Assembly (NCBI GenBank): GCA_964536075.1
Contig: CAZHWO010000005.1
Span: 1 to 37,227 of the forward strand
Length of the DNA: 37,227 nt
Direction: 5' to 3'
Source of the DNA: JAAZHK01 sp964536075
GTDB lineage: Bacteria; Bacillota_I; Bacilli_A; RF39; UBA660
A program made the position numbers and the translations under genes. Numbering within the stretch: the first letter of the stretch is position 1; each line of letters starts with the position of its first letter. The notes beneath the pieces are model-generated. The model worked only from the letters and a program-made list of their open reading frames with translations. It searched no databases and had not been told where the DNA came from. Positions 23,116 through 32,236 of this stretch are shown here, one piece after another.

Positions 23116-24852
23116 ATGATAAATATTAAAGAAGATCAACATTTAAATGTCTTAAATCATAGTTGTGCCCATTTATTAGCGCAAGCGGTTAAACATTTGT
23201 ATAAAGAGGCTAAATTTTGGGTTGGTCCTGTTATTGAAGAAGGTTTTTATTATGATATTGATTTAGGTGATGATGTTATTAAAGAAGAAGATTTGACCAA
23301 AATTGAACATGAGATGAAAAAAATGGCTAAGGATGGTAAGTTAATTAAAAGAAGAGAACTTTCCAAACCAGAAGCTTTAGATATATTTAAAAATGATGAA
23401 TATAAAGTTGATTTAATTGAAGCTTTACCGGAGGATGAAATTATTAGTGTCTATAGTCAAGGAGATTTTATTGATTTATGTCGTGGACCACATATAGAGT
23501 CAACAAAAGAATTAAAATACTTTAAATTATTAAAAGTAAGTGGAGCTTATTATAAGGGTGATATAAATAATAAAATGCTGCAAAGAATTTATGGTATTTG
23601 TTTTGCAACAGAGGAACAATTAAATGAATATCTGAACTTTATAGAAGAAGCTAAAAGAAGAGATCATAAAAAACTTGGCCGAGAGTTAGAATTATTTATG
23701 ATGAGTGAATATGGTCCAGGGTTTCCTTTTTGGTTACCTAACGGGATGATTTTAAGAAGAGAATTGGAAGATTTTTGGTATAAAGAACATACCAAAGAAG
23801 GTTATCAATTTATTAAAACGCCCATAATGTTAAATAAAGAATTATGGGAGCTTTCTGGTCACTGGTATAATTACCGAGAAAATATGTATATTTCGGAAAT
23901 TGATGAAAAAGCTTTTGCTATTAAACCGATGAATTGTCCGGGAGGCATGTTAGTATATAAGAATACTTTGCATTCTTATAAGGAGCTCCCATTAAGAATA
24001 GGAGAATTAGGTTTAGTTCATCGTCATGAAGCTAGTGGAGCTTTAAATGGCTTATTTAGAGTTAGAACCTTTACTCAAGATGATGCCCATATTTATATGA
24101 GAGAAGATCAAATAGAAAGTGAGATAATTCGCTTAATTAATTTTATTGATCGCATTTATACGGTTTTTGGCTTATCCTATAATATTGAATTATCAACAAG
24201 ACCTGAAGAGAAATATATTGGTTCAGTCGATATTTGGGAAAAAGCGGAAAAAACCTTAGAAGAAGCTTGTCTTAAAGCGGGACATAAATGTAAAATAAAT
24301 CCCGGGGATGGGGCTTTCTACGGACCAAAACTAGATTTCCATATTAAAGATTCTTTAGGGCGCGTATGGCAATGTGGCACTATTCAATTAGATATGAATC
24401 TACCCGAAAGATTTGATTTAACTTATATTGATTCAGACGGAAGTAAAAAAAGACCTGTTATGTTACATCGTGTTATCTTTGGTTCAGTAGAACGGTTTAT
24501 TGGTATTTTAATTGAACATTATGCCGGAGCTTTTCCTACTTGGTTAGCGCCTGTTCAAGTAAATATAATTCCTGTTAATATTGAACATCATTTAGCGTAT
24601 AGTAAAAAGATTAGAGATTTGTTATTAGATAATGATATTCGCGGAGATTTAGATGACCGTAATGAAAAATTAAGTTATCGTATGCGTGAATCACAAGTAA
24701 AAAAAGTACCATTTACCGTTATTTTAGGTGAGAAAGAAGTTAATGATAATTCTATAAGTTATCGTAAATATGGTACGGAAGAAACTTATAATTTGCCTTT
24801 AAATGATTTTGTTGATATGTTAAAATATGTTATTAAAAACCAGGAAAAATAA
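23116..24852 (+). CDS. thrS: Threonyl-tRNA synthetase lacking the TGS domain
   Basis: A class II synthetase of 578 residues, about 60 shorter than the usual bacterial form because the N-terminal TGS domain is absent. The start is the ATG after AAAGGAG and no frame extends upstream. The editing domain (1-about 170) keeps both signatures: H15-S-C-A-H19 (HxxxH) and C122-RGP-H126. The catalytic core has the zinc ligand Cys274 in MNCPGGM, motif 2 with VHRHEASGAL and RVRTFTQDDAH, and motif 3 with HRVIFGSVERF. A C-terminal anticodon domain with DLDDRNEKLSYRMRES ends it. Serine editing should be intact. The T-box leader with a Thr specifier supports the assignment. Confidence 0.95.
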   Translation: MINIKEDQHLNVLNHSCAHLLAQAVKHLYKEAKFWVGPVIEEGFYYDIDLGDDVIKEEDLTKIEHEMKKMAKDGKLIKRRELSKPEALDIFKNDEYKVDLIEALPEDEIISVYSQGDFIDLCRGPHIESTKELKYFKLLKVSGAYYKGDINNKMLQRIYGICFATEEQLNEYLNFIEEAKRRDHKKLGRELELFMMSEYGPGFPFWLPNGMILRRELEDFWYKEHTKEGYQFIKTPIMLNKELWELSGHWYNYRENMYISEIDEKAFAIKPMNCPGGMLVYKNTLHSYKELPLRIGELGLVHRHEASGALNGLFRVRTFTQDDAHIYMREDQIESEIIRLINFIDRIYTVFGLSYNIELSTRPEEKYIGSVDIWEKAEKTLEEACLKAGHKCKINPGDGAFYGPKLDFHIKDSLGRVWQCGTIQLDMNLPERFDLTYIDSDGSKKRPVMLHRVIFGSVERFIGILIEHYAGAFPTWLAPVQVNIIPVNIEHHLAYSKKIRDLLLDNDIRGDLDDRNEKLSYRMRESQVKKVPFTVILGEKEVNDNSISYRKYGTEETYNLPLNDFVDMLKYVIKNQEK

Positions 24853-24857
24853 TTTGT

Positions 24858-24896
24858 AAAGAATTAGTAATATTTGACTAATTCTTTTTCCTTTTT
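24858..24896 (+). terminator. Intrinsic terminator of thrS
   Basis: AAAGAATTAGT (24858-24868) pairs with ACTAATTCTTT (24877-24887) around an 8-nt loop, then a T/C-rich tract. Confidence 0.8.
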
Positions 24897-24907
24897 TATG
24901 GGACTCA

Positions 24908-24916
24908 TGTTATAAT
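24908..24916 (+). promoter_or_regulatory. Extended -10 promoter of deoD
   Basis: TG-T-TATAAT with TATAAT at 24911-24916, followed by AAGGGAGAG before the ATG at 24938; weak -35. Confidence 0.55.
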
Positions 24917-24937
24917 GATAAAAGGGAGAGTGGTCTC

Positions 24938-25642
24938 ATGTCAGTACATATTAATGCCGAAAAAGAAGATATAGCTAGTATTGTTTTAATGCCTGGTGAT
25001 CCATTACGAGCTAAATATATTGCTGATAATTATTTAAAAAATGTTAAGCAAATAAATAGTTTACGAAATATGTTGGGTTTTACTGGTGAGTATAAAAATT
25101 GTCAAGTAACTATTATGGCTTCCGGAATGGGAATGCCCAGTATGGGTATTTATGCTTATGAATTATATAAAGATTATGATGTTCAGACGATTATTCGAAT
25201 TGGTTCTTGTGGAGGTTACTTAGAAAATATTAAATTAAGGGATATAATACTAGTCGAAAAATCTGTTACTGATAGTAATTTTGCTTATCTACAAAGTGGC
25301 AGTAAAATCCAGGTAATAAATAGCCATCAAGAAATTAATCAAGTTATTGAACAAATGGCTAAAACCAATAATATTGCTTACTTAAAAGGAAATATATATT
25401 GTACAGATGTTTTTTATAGTACAATGAATATTAAAAAACAAGTTAAAAAAGATCATTGTTTAGGCGTAGAAATGGAATCTTTTGCTTTGTTTTATATGGC
25501 TCATATACTTAAGAAAAAAGCTGCTTGTCTGTTAACCGTTTCGGATCATGTTGTTACCAAAGAGATGTTGTCAGGAGAAGAAAGAGAAAATACATTTAAT
25601 CAAATGATAGTGGTAGCGTTAGATGCAATAACAAGTTTATAA
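24938..25642 (+). CDS. deoD: Purine-nucleoside phosphorylase, DeoD type
   Basis: Cleaves purine (deoxy)ribonucleosides with phosphate to the free base and sugar-1-phosphate, for salvage. The 234-residue length is exactly that of the hexameric DeoD class. Visible hallmarks are MPGDPLRAKYIA with the phosphate-binding GDP-R, ASGMGMPSMGIYAYEL, IRIGSCGG, and VEMESFALF (nucleoside-binding Glu). The late TVSDHV carries the catalytic Asp of this family. It has its own promoter, and the next gene begins 36 nt downstream with a possible weak promoter. It is unrelated in function to the peptidase pair that follows. Confidence 0.95.
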   Translation: MSVHINAEKEDIASIVLMPGDPLRAKYIADNYLKNVKQINSLRNMLGFTGEYKNCQVTIMASGMGMPSMGIYAYELYKDYDVQTIIRIGSCGGYLENIKLRDIILVEKSVTDSNFAYLQSGSKIQVINSHQEINQVIEQMAKTNNIAYLKGNIYCTDVFYSTMNIKKQVKKDHCLGVEMESFALFYMAHILKKKAACLLTVSDHVVTKEMLSGEERENTFNQMIVVALDAITSL

Positions 25643-25678
25643 TGATAAAAATGACATATAATAAGAGAAGGTGAGAAT

Positions 25679-26950
25679 ATGGATTACAAAAAAATTGAGG
25701 GCGATAATTATAATATTCATTTGATAAAAACAGATCGTTTTAAGACAGTTAATATTACCGTAAATTTCATGAATAAAATTAAAAAACAGGAAATTACTAA
25801 ACGTAATTTTTTAGTTAATTTATTGGTTTATTCGTGCAAGAAATATCCCACGAGAAGAGATATGGTTATTAAAATGCAAGATTTATATGCTGCCCAGATT
25901 GGTTCTTCTAGTGAACGAATTGGCAATTATAATTGTTTAAGAGTTAATATGACGACCTTAAATAATAAGTATACCAATAAAAGAAATTTGAAAGATACGT
26001 TTAAATTTTTAAAGGAAGTTATATTTCATCCTTATGTTATGGATGGGGGCTTTGATAGTGAGTCCTTTAAAATCAATTACAGTAAGATGGAAGCAGAGAT
26101 TAAATCCATTAAAGAAGATCCTAAAAAATATAGTTTGATTCGTATGTTAGAAGTTATGGATAAGCAAAAAGCTTACTCTTATCATGGCTTTGGTAACTTA
26201 GCTGATTTAGATAAAATTACGAAAGAAAATTTATATACCTATTATAAAAAAATCATGCGTAAAAGTGTCATTGATATTTTTGTTATCGGCGATATTGATT
26301 TTAATGAATGTGAAAAAATTATTAAAGATAACTTTAAATTTAAACATAACTCCAAAGAGCTTAATGACTTAGTTATTGAAAATGAGATCAATGAAAAAAT
26401 TAAATCAGTTAAAGAAAAGGAAACTGGTATATATCAATCAAAATTATCAATTGGTTTAAAAACGGCGGATTTAACTGATTTTGAAAAAAAATATGTGATC
26501 AATTTGTATAACACTATTTTAGGTGGTAGTTTTGATTCGAAGTTTTTTAAGAATATTAGAGAAAAAAATTCCCTAGCTTACTATATCAGTTCTAAAGTTT
26601 ATAAATCAGATAACCTAATTTTAATAGCGTCGGGTATTTCGGCGAAAAACTTTGCACAAGTAGTAGCATTAGTGCAAGAAGAATTAACCAATATGCAAAA
26701 GGGTCATATAACTGAGGAAGAAGTTGATACCGCTAAAAGCTTTTATGTTTCGTTATTAAAGGAATTATATGATAGTCCCATCTCTTTAATTGACAGTTAT
26801 TTTGCAACGCATATTTTAGGGATTGATGAAATAGAGACACGTATGCAGAAAATTAAAGAAGTAACAAAAGATGATATTATTAAAGTAAGTAGTAAAGTTT
26901 TTGTTGATACAATCTTTTTATTAGAGGGGGAAGAGGATGAAAAGAATTAA
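25679..26950 (+). CDS. yfmF: M16 peptidase-like protein YfmF (non-catalytic partner)
   Basis: A 423-residue member of the M16 (insulinase) family with two homologous halves but no HxxEH zinc motif; at that place it reads YPTRRDMVIKMQDLYAAQIG. The second half holds the family's RxxxxLAYY-type segment (REKNSLAYYISS). In Firmicutes this inactive form is encoded next to an active partner, here yfmH, and the pair is annotated as EF-P 5-aminopentanol-modification-associated in Bacillus. Whether EF-P is the target here is unknown. The start follows AGAAGGTGAG. Its last 14 nt overlap yfmH, which indicates coupled translation and a likely heterodimer. Confidence 0.85.
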   Translation: MDYKKIEGDNYNIHLIKTDRFKTVNITVNFMNKIKKQEITKRNFLVNLLVYSCKKYPTRRDMVIKMQDLYAAQIGSSSERIGNYNCLRVNMTTLNNKYTNKRNLKDTFKFLKEVIFHPYVMDGGFDSESFKINYSKMEAEIKSIKEDPKKYSLIRMLEVMDKQKAYSYHGFGNLADLDKITKENLYTYYKKIMRKSVIDIFVIGDIDFNECEKIIKDNFKFKHNSKELNDLVIENEINEKIKSVKEKETGIYQSKLSIGLKTADLTDFEKKYVINLYNTILGGSFDSKFFKNIREKNSLAYYISSKVYKSDNLILIASGISAKNFAQVVALVQEELTNMQKGHITEEEVDTAKSFYVSLLKELYDSPISLIDSYFATHILGIDEIETRMQKIKEVTKDDIIKVSSKVFVDTIFLLEGEEDEKN

Positions 26951-28205
26951 GATTAAGAAATTAGATCAAGATGTCTTTTATGAGAAGTTAAGTAATGGTT
27001 TAAGAGTTTATTTAATTCCTTATGCAAATAAAAATAATTATTTTGCTTCTTTATTTACTCATTATGGATCAATTAATAATGATTTTATTCCGGTAGGAGA
27101 AGAAAAAATGACCTCTTTTCCCGCTGGCATTGCCCACTTTCTTGAACATAAAATGTTTGAGATGGAAGAAGATGTTGATCCATTTACCTATTATGCCAAA
27201 ACGGGTACCCATGCGAATGCTTCAACTAGTTTTAAAAGTACGAGATACATTATTCTAGGTAATAGTCAGGTAGCAGACAATATTAATTATTTATTAAAGT
27301 ATGTTTATGAGCCATATTTTACCGATAGCAATGTCGAAAAGGAAAAGGGAATTATCATTGAAGAAATCAATATGTATAATGATTTACCAGAGTGGGTTCT
27401 TAATGATAAATTGATGGAAAATCTCTTTATTAACCATTCGATTAGAATACCCATTGCTGGTAGTGCTGCAAGTGTCAAAAAAATAACTAAAGAAGATTTA
27501 TATAAATGTTATAACACTTTTTATCAGCCTAGTAATATGTGCTTAGTGATTTCGGGTAAATTTGATCAAGAAGAAATTATGCAAGTTATTAAGAATAATA
27601 TGGGCAAAAGAAAATTTCATCAACAACCAATTATTAATAAAGACTATCAAGAACCCAAAGAAGTTTTTAAAGTATATGAAGAAATTAATATGAATGTCGC
27701 TCTGCCTAAATTAGCTTATGCGATTAAGATTGATTTAAAAGATCTGGATATGGATTTAATTTATCAGGATTTATATTTTGAAATGTTCAATGTTTTATTA
27801 TTTGGTAACGCCAGTCTATTTAATGAAGATGTCCGTAAAAATGATTTAGCTACTTCCTTTTATACCTCATCAACGGATGTTACGCATTATAAGACATTAG
27901 AATTTTTTGCTAAAACGAAAGATCCAACCAAATTTATTGATCGTGTTGGTCAGGAACTAGCTAACATTGTCATTACCGAAGATGATTTTGAGCGTATTAA
28001 AAAAGTTTGGTTAGCTTCGGAAGTATCCATTATTGATAATCATGAATTAACATTAGATAATATGTCTGACGATATTCAAAGATATGGAGATATCGTACCT
28101 AATCGAATGGAGATAATCAAGTCATTAAAGAAAAAAGTTTTAGATGATATGATTAGTAAGTTAGATTTAACTAATCGAACAACGGTAATTATTAAAAACA
28201 AGTAA
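26937..28205 (+). CDS. yfmH: M16 zinc peptidase YfmH (catalytic partner)
   Basis: A 422-residue M16-family metallopeptidase. The inverted zinc motif HFLEH is complete (H67, E70, H71) in AGIAHFLEHKMFE, and the third ligand Glu lies about 70 residues later in IIIEEINMYND (E142/E143). The second, non-catalytic half follows from about 210. It overlaps yfmF by 14 nt in a different frame, so the two products are probably made in equal amounts and work together. No signal peptide is present, indicating a cytoplasmic enzyme. An intrinsic terminator separates it from the dcw cluster. Confidence 0.88.
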   Translation: MKRIKIKKLDQDVFYEKLSNGLRVYLIPYANKNNYFASLFTHYGSINNDFIPVGEEKMTSFPAGIAHFLEHKMFEMEEDVDPFTYYAKTGTHANASTSFKSTRYIILGNSQVADNINYLLKYVYEPYFTDSNVEKEKGIIIEEINMYNDLPEWVLNDKLMENLFINHSIRIPIAGSAASVKKITKEDLYKCYNTFYQPSNMCLVISGKFDQEEIMQVIKNNMGKRKFHQQPIINKDYQEPKEVFKVYEEINMNVALPKLAYAIKIDLKDLDMDLIYQDLYFEMFNVLLFGNASLFNEDVRKNDLATSFYTSSTDVTHYKTLEFFAKTKDPTKFIDRVGQELANIVITEDDFERIKKVWLASEVSIIDNHELTLDNMSDDIQRYGDIVPNRMEIIKSLKKKVLDDMISKLDLTNRTTVIIKNK

Positions 28206-28237
28206 AAGAAAAAAAGATAAAAATTAAACATTTTGTT

Positions 28238-28260
28238 AAAAGAGTAAAAACTCTTTTTTT
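28238..28260 (+). terminator. Intrinsic terminator of yfmF-yfmH
   Basis: AAAAGAGT (28238-28245), loop AAAA, ACTCTTTT then further Ts. Confidence 0.85.
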
Positions 28261-28273
28261 TTGTAAAAAAAGC

Positions 28274-28302
28274 TTTACAAATATAAATCATTACTCTATA
28301 AT
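28274..28302 (+). promoter_or_regulatory. Promoter of the dcw cluster (PmraZ)
   Basis: TTTACA (28274-28279), 17-bp spacer, TATAAT (28297-28302). The transcript would start near 28309, so the MraZ repeats lie at the very beginning of the transcribed region. Confidence 0.85.
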
Positions 28303-28310
28303 GGATGTAT

Positions 28311-28340
28311 ACAGTGGTAGAAAGTGGTAGAAAGTGGGGG
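28311..28340 (+). promoter_or_regulatory. MraZ operator: three 10-bp direct repeats
   Basis: ACAGTGGTAG, AAAGTGGTAG and AAAGTGGGGG follow each other with an exact 10-bp period. This matches known MraZ boxes (GTG/TGGG cores one helical turn apart, often AAAGTG in Mollicutes) in sequence, period and place, directly after the -10 box and before mraZ. It predicts autorepression by MraZ. Confidence 0.85.
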
Positions 28341-28346
28341 ATTAAA

Positions 28347-28784
28347 ATGTTCAAAGGTGAATATCGTCATAATATTGATGATAAGGGACGTTTGATAATT
28401 CCTTCTAAATTTCGTAATGAATTAGGAGAATCATTCATTATTACAAGAGGTCTTGATGGTTGCTTATTTGCTTATACCAACAATGAATGGTTATTGATTG
28501 TTAATAAGTTAAAAGAATTACCATTTACCAAAAAAGATGCTCGTAGTTTTATGCGATTTTTCTTATCTGGTGCCACTGATGTTGAATTCGATAAACAAGG
28601 TCGAATTAATATTACCTCTCCATTGGTTAGTTACGCCGATTTAAAAAAAGAATGCGTTATAATCGGCGTAAATGACCGCCTAGAGATATGGGATAAGGAT
28701 AAATGGGCGACCTTACTTGTTACTAATGATGAAGAATTTGCCAATATGGCTGAAAATTTATTTGATAATAGTGTGACGTTTTAG
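28347..28784 (+). CDS. mraZ: Transcriptional regulator MraZ
   Basis: First gene of the division and cell-wall cluster. The ATG at 28347 gives MFKGEYRHNIDDKGRLIIPS, the canonical MraZ opening; an ATG at 28305 lies upstream of or at the transcription start. The 145-residue protein has two AbrB-like repeats, each with the D-x-KGR / DKQGRI element (residues about 10-15 and about 87-92), and the second ends at a typical IIGVNDRLEIWDKDKW. MraZ forms rings that bind spaced repeats upstream of its own gene; three such repeats are at 28311-28340. rsmH follows after 7 nt. Confidence 0.95.
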   Translation: MFKGEYRHNIDDKGRLIIPSKFRNELGESFIITRGLDGCLFAYTNNEWLLIVNKLKELPFTKKDARSFMRFFLSGATDVEFDKQGRINITSPLVSYADLKKECVIIGVNDRLEIWDKDKWATLLVTNDEEFANMAENLFDNSVTF

Positions 28785-28791
28785 GTGGATT

Positions 28792-29712
28792 ATGCATTAT
28801 AGTGTTTTATTAAAAGAAAGCTTGGCAGTCTTAAATATTAAAGAAGATGGTATCTATGTTGATGCTACCTTAGGTTATGCCGGGCATAGTAGTGAGATTT
28901 TAAAAAGAGTAAAAAAGGGTTGGTTGTATGCTTTTGATCAGGATATTGAAGCTATCAATTATAGTAAAAATAAATTAAGTCAAATTAGTAGTAATTATAC
29001 CGTTATTAAAAGTAATTTTCTTAATATGAAAGAAGAATTAGACAAGCTAGGAGCTATGAAAATTGATGGAATCATCTTTGATTTAGGTGTTTCTAGTCCT
29101 CAATTAGATGAAGCTCTACGGGGGTTTAGTTATCATAAAGATGCTCCGTTAGATATGCGGATGGATCAAGAGCAATGTCTATCAGCTTATGATGTCATTA
29201 ATCAATATAGTGAAGAAGCCTTAACAAAAATATTATATATTTACGGCGAAGAAAAATATGCTAAAAGTATTGCTCATAATATTGTTAAACAAAGAGTGAT
29301 CAAGCCGGTAGAGACAACCTTAGAATTAGTTGATATTATTGGTAGAAGTGTGCCAGAAAAATATAAAAGAGAAAAGCACCCGGCGAAGAAAACTTTCCAA
29401 GCCATAAGAATTGAAGTTAATCAAGAGTTAGCAATATTAGAAGAAGCCCTTAGAAAAGCGCTTACTTTATTAAATATTGATGGTGTTCTGTGTGTCATAA
29501 CTTTTCATTCGTTAGAAGATCGAATTGTTAAAAATCTTTTTAAAGAGTTAACGGAAATTAATCAAATAGTTAAAGGGTTACCTAATATTCCATTAAATTA
29601 TTTACCGCATTATCAATTAATAACGAAAGCTATTAAGCCTAGTGAAGCAGAGTTAAAAGAAAATAACCGATCGCATTCAGCGACCTTAAGAGGAATAAAA
29701 AAAATAAGCTAA
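28792..29712 (+). CDS. rsmH: 16S rRNA (cytosine-1402-N4)-methyltransferase
   Basis: A SAM-dependent methyltransferase modifying C1402 in the ribosomal P site. The 306-residue length is normal. It shows HYSVLLKESL at the N-terminus, the SAM motif DATLGYAGHS, FDLGVSSPQLD, the family block HPAKKTFQAIRIEVN (near 201-215) and FHSLEDRIVK. It sits 7 nt after mraZ with AGGTGG as the ribosome binding site. This is its standard place in the dcw cluster, and it is followed by a small FtsL-like gene. Confidence 0.95.
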   Translation: MHYSVLLKESLAVLNIKEDGIYVDATLGYAGHSSEILKRVKKGWLYAFDQDIEAINYSKNKLSQISSNYTVIKSNFLNMKEELDKLGAMKIDGIIFDLGVSSPQLDEALRGFSYHKDAPLDMRMDQEQCLSAYDVINQYSEEALTKILYIYGEEKYAKSIAHNIVKQRVIKPVETTLELVDIIGRSVPEKYKREKHPAKKTFQAIRIEVNQELAILEEALRKALTLLNIDGVLCVITFHSLEDRIVKNLFKELTEINQIVKGLPNIPLNYLPHYQLITKAIKPSEAELKENNRSHSATLRGIKKIS

Positions 29713-29725
29713 GGAAGGTGATAAA

Positions 29726-30019
29726 ATGACAAAGATTAAAAAACGATTGAAGATGTCCAAATTTGAACGTCTCCTATATTCTTTTACTTTGTTTTTATTA
29801 TTTACTTTCCCGCTTTTATTAGTTTTTACGAAAGCAACCCTATCGCAAGTTAATTATGAAGTGGAAAAGGTTAAAGATGAGATAGCTACGCAAACTAAAA
29901 CTAATGAGAGTTTAACAATGAAAATTGATGAATTAGTATCACTTAATAATATCCAAATAGTTGCATCAAATGAAGGATTAAGTTATAATAATAGTAATAT
30001 AAAATCAATATCAGAATAG
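29726..30019 (+). CDS. ftsL: FtsL-like cell-division protein
   Basis: A 97-residue bitopic protein: basic cytoplasmic start (MTKIKKRLKMSKFERLL), one membrane helix (about 16-35, YSFTLFLLFTFPLLLVFT) and an external coiled coil (about 40-75). Sequence conservation in FtsL is low; the call rests on this architecture and on its place between rsmH and a class B PBP. FtsL joins FtsB/DivIC and FtsQ/DivIB to activate septal wall synthesis. It starts after AAGGAAGGTGAT, 13 nt downstream of rsmH. Confidence 0.8.
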   Translation: MTKIKKRLKMSKFERLLYSFTLFLLFTFPLLLVFTKATLSQVNYEVEKVKDEIATQTKTNESLTMKIDELVSLNNIQIVASNEGLSYNNSNIKSISE

Positions 30020-30031
30020 GTAGTGATCTAA

Positions 30032-32152
30032 ATGCTTAAAAAAGCGAATAACACGATAAATATAAATAAAATGTTTTTAGTGCTAGCGCTTTTTTTATTT
30101 GGTACTATCTTGGTGCGATTGTCTTTTTTGGCTTTAGCAAAAAAAGTTGATGGAATAGATATTCAAACCTTTGCGGCTAGCCGTACAACCGAAAAGAAAA
30201 TTTTGACAGCTAACCGTGGAACTATTTATGACTGTCAGGGTAATGTTTTAGCCCAAAATGTTTTTTCCTATACTTTAATTGCTTATTTAGATCCAACTAG
30301 AACAACAGAAAGCAATAGTCCGAAGCATGTCGTTGATAAAGAAAAGACGGCGGAAGCTTTAGCCAAAGTTATTAATATGAGTTATGAAGAGATTTTAAGT
30401 TTATTAAATCAAACGGGTTTATATCAAACCGAGTTTGGCAAAGCAGGCCAAGGTTTAACGGAAATTACTAAGGATCAGATTATTGAACTTAATTTACCAG
30501 GTATTGATTTTATTGAGACGGTTAAAAGGTATTATCCATATGGTGATTTTTTAGCGTATACGCTTGGTTATGTTAAAACCTATGATGGAGTAATGGTTGG
30601 GGAAATGGGCGTTGAAAAATACTTTAATGATGAACTTAGTGGTACAAATGGATCAGTAACTTATCAAAAGGATCGTAATGGTTACCAAATCCCTGGAACT
30701 GATGAAGTCCGAATTGAAGCCATGGATGGTGATGATATATATTTGAGTATTGATGCTAATATTCAATTATTTGTTGAACAGGCGTTAAAGGGTCTAGCTA
30801 GTCAATATGCTTTCGATTGGGCAACAGTCATGGTAGCTAATGCTAAAACCGGTGCGATTTTAGCTAGTGGCTCAAGTCCTAGTTTTGATCCTAATTTATT
30901 AAATATTACTAGTTATATGGATCCCAATATTTCCTATGCAGTGGAACCAGGATCAATTATGAAAACCTATACATATATGGCAGCTTTAGAAACGGGTAAA
31001 TATAATGGTAATACTACGTTTGGATCAGGCTATTACACTACTACTGATGGTACAAAAATAAGTGACTGGAACCGAACAGGATGGGGAACGATAACTTACG
31101 ACTATGGTTATGCCGTATCATCAAACGTCGGAATTGTTCAAATTATTAAAGAATATTTAAGTAAAGATTTACTCAAGAGCTATTTTAAAACGATGGGTTT
31201 TGGTAGTAAAACAGGCATAACATTACCGAATGAGTCAGCAGGTGAAATTAATTTTCAATATGAGACAGAAATTCTTAATAGTGGTTTTGGTCAAGGAATT
31301 ACCACGACGCCTATTCAACATATTCAGGGTCTAACATCCATTACTAATGATGGTGATATGTTAAAACCTTATATAGTTGATCGGATAGTTGATGAAAGTG
31401 GGGAAGTGGTTAAACAGTATAAGCGAAAGATTGTCGCGAAAGTAGCGAGCAAGGAAACAACGGATTATCTTAAAAAATTAATGAATGATGTTGTGACGAT
31501 TGGAATTGGTACGGGTTATACCGTTGATAATGTCGATTTGATTGGTAAAACAGGAACAGGTCAAATTGCTGGAGATGATGGTTATTTAGCTGGTTATGCT
31601 AATAGTACGAGGTCGTTTACCGGGATATTCCCTAAAGATGAGCCCCAAGTTATCGTATATATATCGGTTAGAAAGCCAGAAGATGGTTTAAGTAGTATTG
31701 TTAAAGAGCCATTTAGAGAAATCGTTACTAATACGGCAGGCTACTTAGGGCTTAGCAAAACAACAAAAGGGGAAGTGGCAACAACGATTAAACTCGATGA
31801 GAGTTATCTTAATAAAGGTCTAGAAGAGGTTAAGAATGATTTAACGACAAAAAATTTAAGTTATATTATATTAGGTGATGGTAATAAGGTTATTAACCAA
31901 TATCCCAATAGCGGTAGTACAGTAACTATTTATGATAAAGTTTTATTATTAACTAATGGTTCTAATATTGTTATGCCCAATATTATTGGTTGGTCTAGTA
32001 GTGAAGTAACTAATTTAGCTAATATCTTGAATATACCCTTAGAAGTCCAGGGCTATGGTTATGTAACTAGTCAAAATATAGCAAGTGGAGTTTTAATTAA
32101 AAGTGATGATAAATTAGTAGTGCTGCTGGAACCGAAATATGGGATTGAATAA
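30032..32152 (+). CDS. Class B penicillin-binding protein with PASTA domains (FtsI/PBP2x-type)
   Basis: A septal transpeptidase of 706 residues. It has one N-terminal membrane helix (about 14-34), a dimerisation domain beginning with RGTIYDCQGNVLAQN, and a transpeptidase domain with the three active-site motifs: S308-IMK in EPGSIMK, S363-S364-N365, and K506-TG in GKTGTGQ. Two C-terminal PASTA-like domains (about 575-640 and 645-706) follow, with VMPNIIGWSSSEV in the second. PASTA-bearing PBPs of this kind crosslink septal peptidoglycan with FtsW. It is the fourth gene of the dcw operon and is closed by a terminator, so the next gene is separately expressed. Confidence 0.93.
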   Translation: MLKKANNTININKMFLVLALFLFGTILVRLSFLALAKKVDGIDIQTFAASRTTEKKILTANRGTIYDCQGNVLAQNVFSYTLIAYLDPTRTTESNSPKHVVDKEKTAEALAKVINMSYEEILSLLNQTGLYQTEFGKAGQGLTEITKDQIIELNLPGIDFIETVKRYYPYGDFLAYTLGYVKTYDGVMVGEMGVEKYFNDELSGTNGSVTYQKDRNGYQIPGTDEVRIEAMDGDDIYLSIDANIQLFVEQALKGLASQYAFDWATVMVANAKTGAILASGSSPSFDPNLLNITSYMDPNISYAVEPGSIMKTYTYMAALETGKYNGNTTFGSGYYTTTDGTKISDWNRTGWGTITYDYGYAVSSNVGIVQIIKEYLSKDLLKSYFKTMGFGSKTGITLPNESAGEINFQYETEILNSGFGQGITTTPIQHIQGLTSITNDGDMLKPYIVDRIVDESGEVVKQYKRKIVAKVASKETTDYLKKLMNDVVTIGIGTGYTVDNVDLIGKTGTGQIAGDDGYLAGYANSTRSFTGIFPKDEPQVIVYISVRKPEDGLSSIVKEPFREIVTNTAGYLGLSKTTKGEVATTIKLDESYLNKGLEEVKNDLTTKNLSYIILGDGNKVINQYPNSGSTVTIYDKVLLLTNGSNIVMPNIIGWSSSEVTNLANILNIPLEVQGYGYVTSQNIASGVLIKSDDKLVVLLEPKYGIE

Positions 32153-32181
32153 AATAATTTCTTTACGGAAATTATTTTTTT
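32152..32181 (+). terminator. Intrinsic terminator of mraZ-rsmH-ftsL-pbp
   Basis: AATAATTTC pairs with GGAAATTATT around TTTAC, followed by seven Ts; it begins at the stop codon of the PBP gene. Confidence 0.8.
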
Positions 32182-32182
32182 A

Positions 32183-32211
32183 TTGTTTAAAAAAATTATC
32201 TTTGCTATAAT
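32183..32211 (+). promoter_or_regulatory. Promoter of the DUF1846 gene
   Basis: TTGTTT (32183-32188), 17-bp spacer, TATAAT (32206-32211) with an upstream TG (extended -10). Confidence 0.65.
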
Positions 32212-32236
32212 TAATTTATAGTAGTAGAGGTGTATT

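Noticed and set aside
28305..28346. Upstream start of mraZ at the ATG at 28305
   Set aside because: It lies at the transcription start and would translate the operator repeats; the canonical MFKGEYRHNID start is at 28347.
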